A stretch of DNA of 64,000 nucleotides from positions 372,001 through 436,000 of the forward strand of contig NZ_BMKW01000003.1 in the NCBI RefSeq assembly GCF_014644535.1, read 5' to 3'. The translations under genes were made by a program, and so were the position numbers. This document shows positions 63,602-64,000 of the stretch, in pieces (within the stretch, counting starts at the first letter, position 1; each line of letters opens with the position of its first letter). This DNA is from Neoroseomonas lacus (lineage in GTDB: Bacteria > Pseudomonadota > Alphaproteobacteria > Acetobacterales > Acetobacteraceae). The notes below the pieces were generated by a model. The model had not been told where the DNA came from. It searched no databases and saw only the letters and a program-made list of their open reading frames with translations.

Positions 63602-63809
63602 GGCTGGTCGCCGCCCCGGTGGACGCCGGCACGCGACAAGGCAAGAGCGCGGCCTCCCACCCCACCGGTGATGGGCGTCAGCGCGGGGACCGATATCCAG
63701 GAAATCTCGTTCACGCGAAAAATATACTATGAAATTCAATCAATACGCGAGATGGCGCCTGAGCAGCCAAGATACCGGATCAAGCGCTCCGACCCGATCA
63801 GGATCTGCT
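63602..63809. promoter_or_regulatory. Upstream region of the dprA-topA-rnr operon
   Basis: About 208 bp without a gene. Positions 63710-63750 are AT-rich (on the minus strand TATATTTTT preceded by TTGATT, spacing not ideal) and probably hold the promoter for the leftward operon. Confidence 0.35.
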
Positions 63810-64000
63810 CTAACCCTTCAACCCCTTCACCGCATTGGCTGTGGCCTGGATGGTGATGCCACCGTCTGGCTCGTCCGGCAGCCGCGCCCTGACCCGCCGA
63901 CGCAACTCCTCCGCCGTCTCGCGAGGCAGGTCGGCCATCGCCGCGACCATGGCCGGCCCCTCGACGCTGGTCTGCCAAAACGTGTCGAAATCCGCGAAGC
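63810..64000 (-). CDS. 3' end of a class I SAM methyltransferase (tentative)
   Basis: Only the last 62 or so codons are present; the gene continues beyond the right edge. The readable end includes FADFDTFWQTSVEGPAMV, ADLPRETAEELRRRVRARLP and a TAG stop at 63810-63812. The FDDFW-like motif and an acidic-arginine helix before a final hydrophobic strand (GGITIQATANAVKG) are like the C-termini of small-molecule methyltransferases. The catalytic part is not visible, so the call is tentative. Confidence 0.5.
   Translation of the reverse strand, partial: FADFDTFWQTSVEGPAMVAAMADLPRETAEELRRRVRARLPDEPDGGITIQATANAVKGLKG

Overview
The window is high-GC DNA with dense, short-spaced genes. Many start codons overlap the preceding stop codon (ATGA junctions). 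Gene content points to an alphaproteobacterium, most likely in the Acetobacteraceae (Roseomonas-like): conserved dprA-topA-rnr and pleD-rpmG neighbourhoods, tandem family-5 solute-binding proteins, a Bug/TctC binding protein, a form II CO/xanthine-dehydrogenase-type operon and a short flagellin. The assignment is inferred from gene content only; no rRNA or tRNA is visible.

Layout. 1-2.2 kb (minus): aminophosphonate catabolism (FAD oxidoreductase, phnX, start of a binding protein). 2.4-4.3 kb: mepA and galE. 4.6-8.0 kb (minus): type I secretion ABC transporter and adaptor plus a small unknown protein. 8.3-10.5 kb: membrane glycosyltransferase and a convergent GtrA-like protein. 10.5-12.9 kb: hydroxyacid and aldehyde dehydrogenase pair. 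13.0-25.7 kb (plus): five tandem peptide-type solute-binding proteins, the debris of a sixth, then one complete Dpp/Opp transporter. 25.8-32.2 kb: three-subunit molybdenum hydroxylase of the CoxSLM form II type, an HpxZ-like protein, a DsbA-fold isomerase and a DadA-like oxidase. 32.2-34.1 kb: double cold-shock-domain protein and a lone flagellin. 34.1-36.9 kb: Asp/Glu racemase-like protein, TctC-type binding protein, DUF1275 membrane protein. 37.2-42.1 kb: SbmA/YddA-type ABC transporter with small DUF genes, a von Willebrand protein, and a broken gene. 42.1-47.5 kb: DUF924, a large FAD/Fe-S 2-hydroxyacid dehydrogenase, and a divergent serine-glyoxylate-type aminotransferase. 47.7-51.2 kb (minus): two PAAR-repeat proteins with different metalloprotease tails, interleaved with unknown partners and an acetyltransferase. 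51.4-53.5 kb: GST, glyoxalase-like protein, phospholipid methyltransferase-like protein. 53.6-63.6 kb: pleD, rpmG, S41 protease, rnr, topA, dprA. The right edge cuts a putative methyltransferase.

The strongest unusual features are: (a) the PAAR-metalloprotease effector pair with near-identical N-terminal tips and unrelated catalytic tails; (b) the SBP array, where copying and decay of binding proteins around one transporter are both visible; (c) a dispersed, hairpin-rich repeat at convergent gene junctions; and (d) a protease gene overlapping the end of rnr without a usual start codon. Functional statements rest on motif and family recognition by eye; no database search was run.
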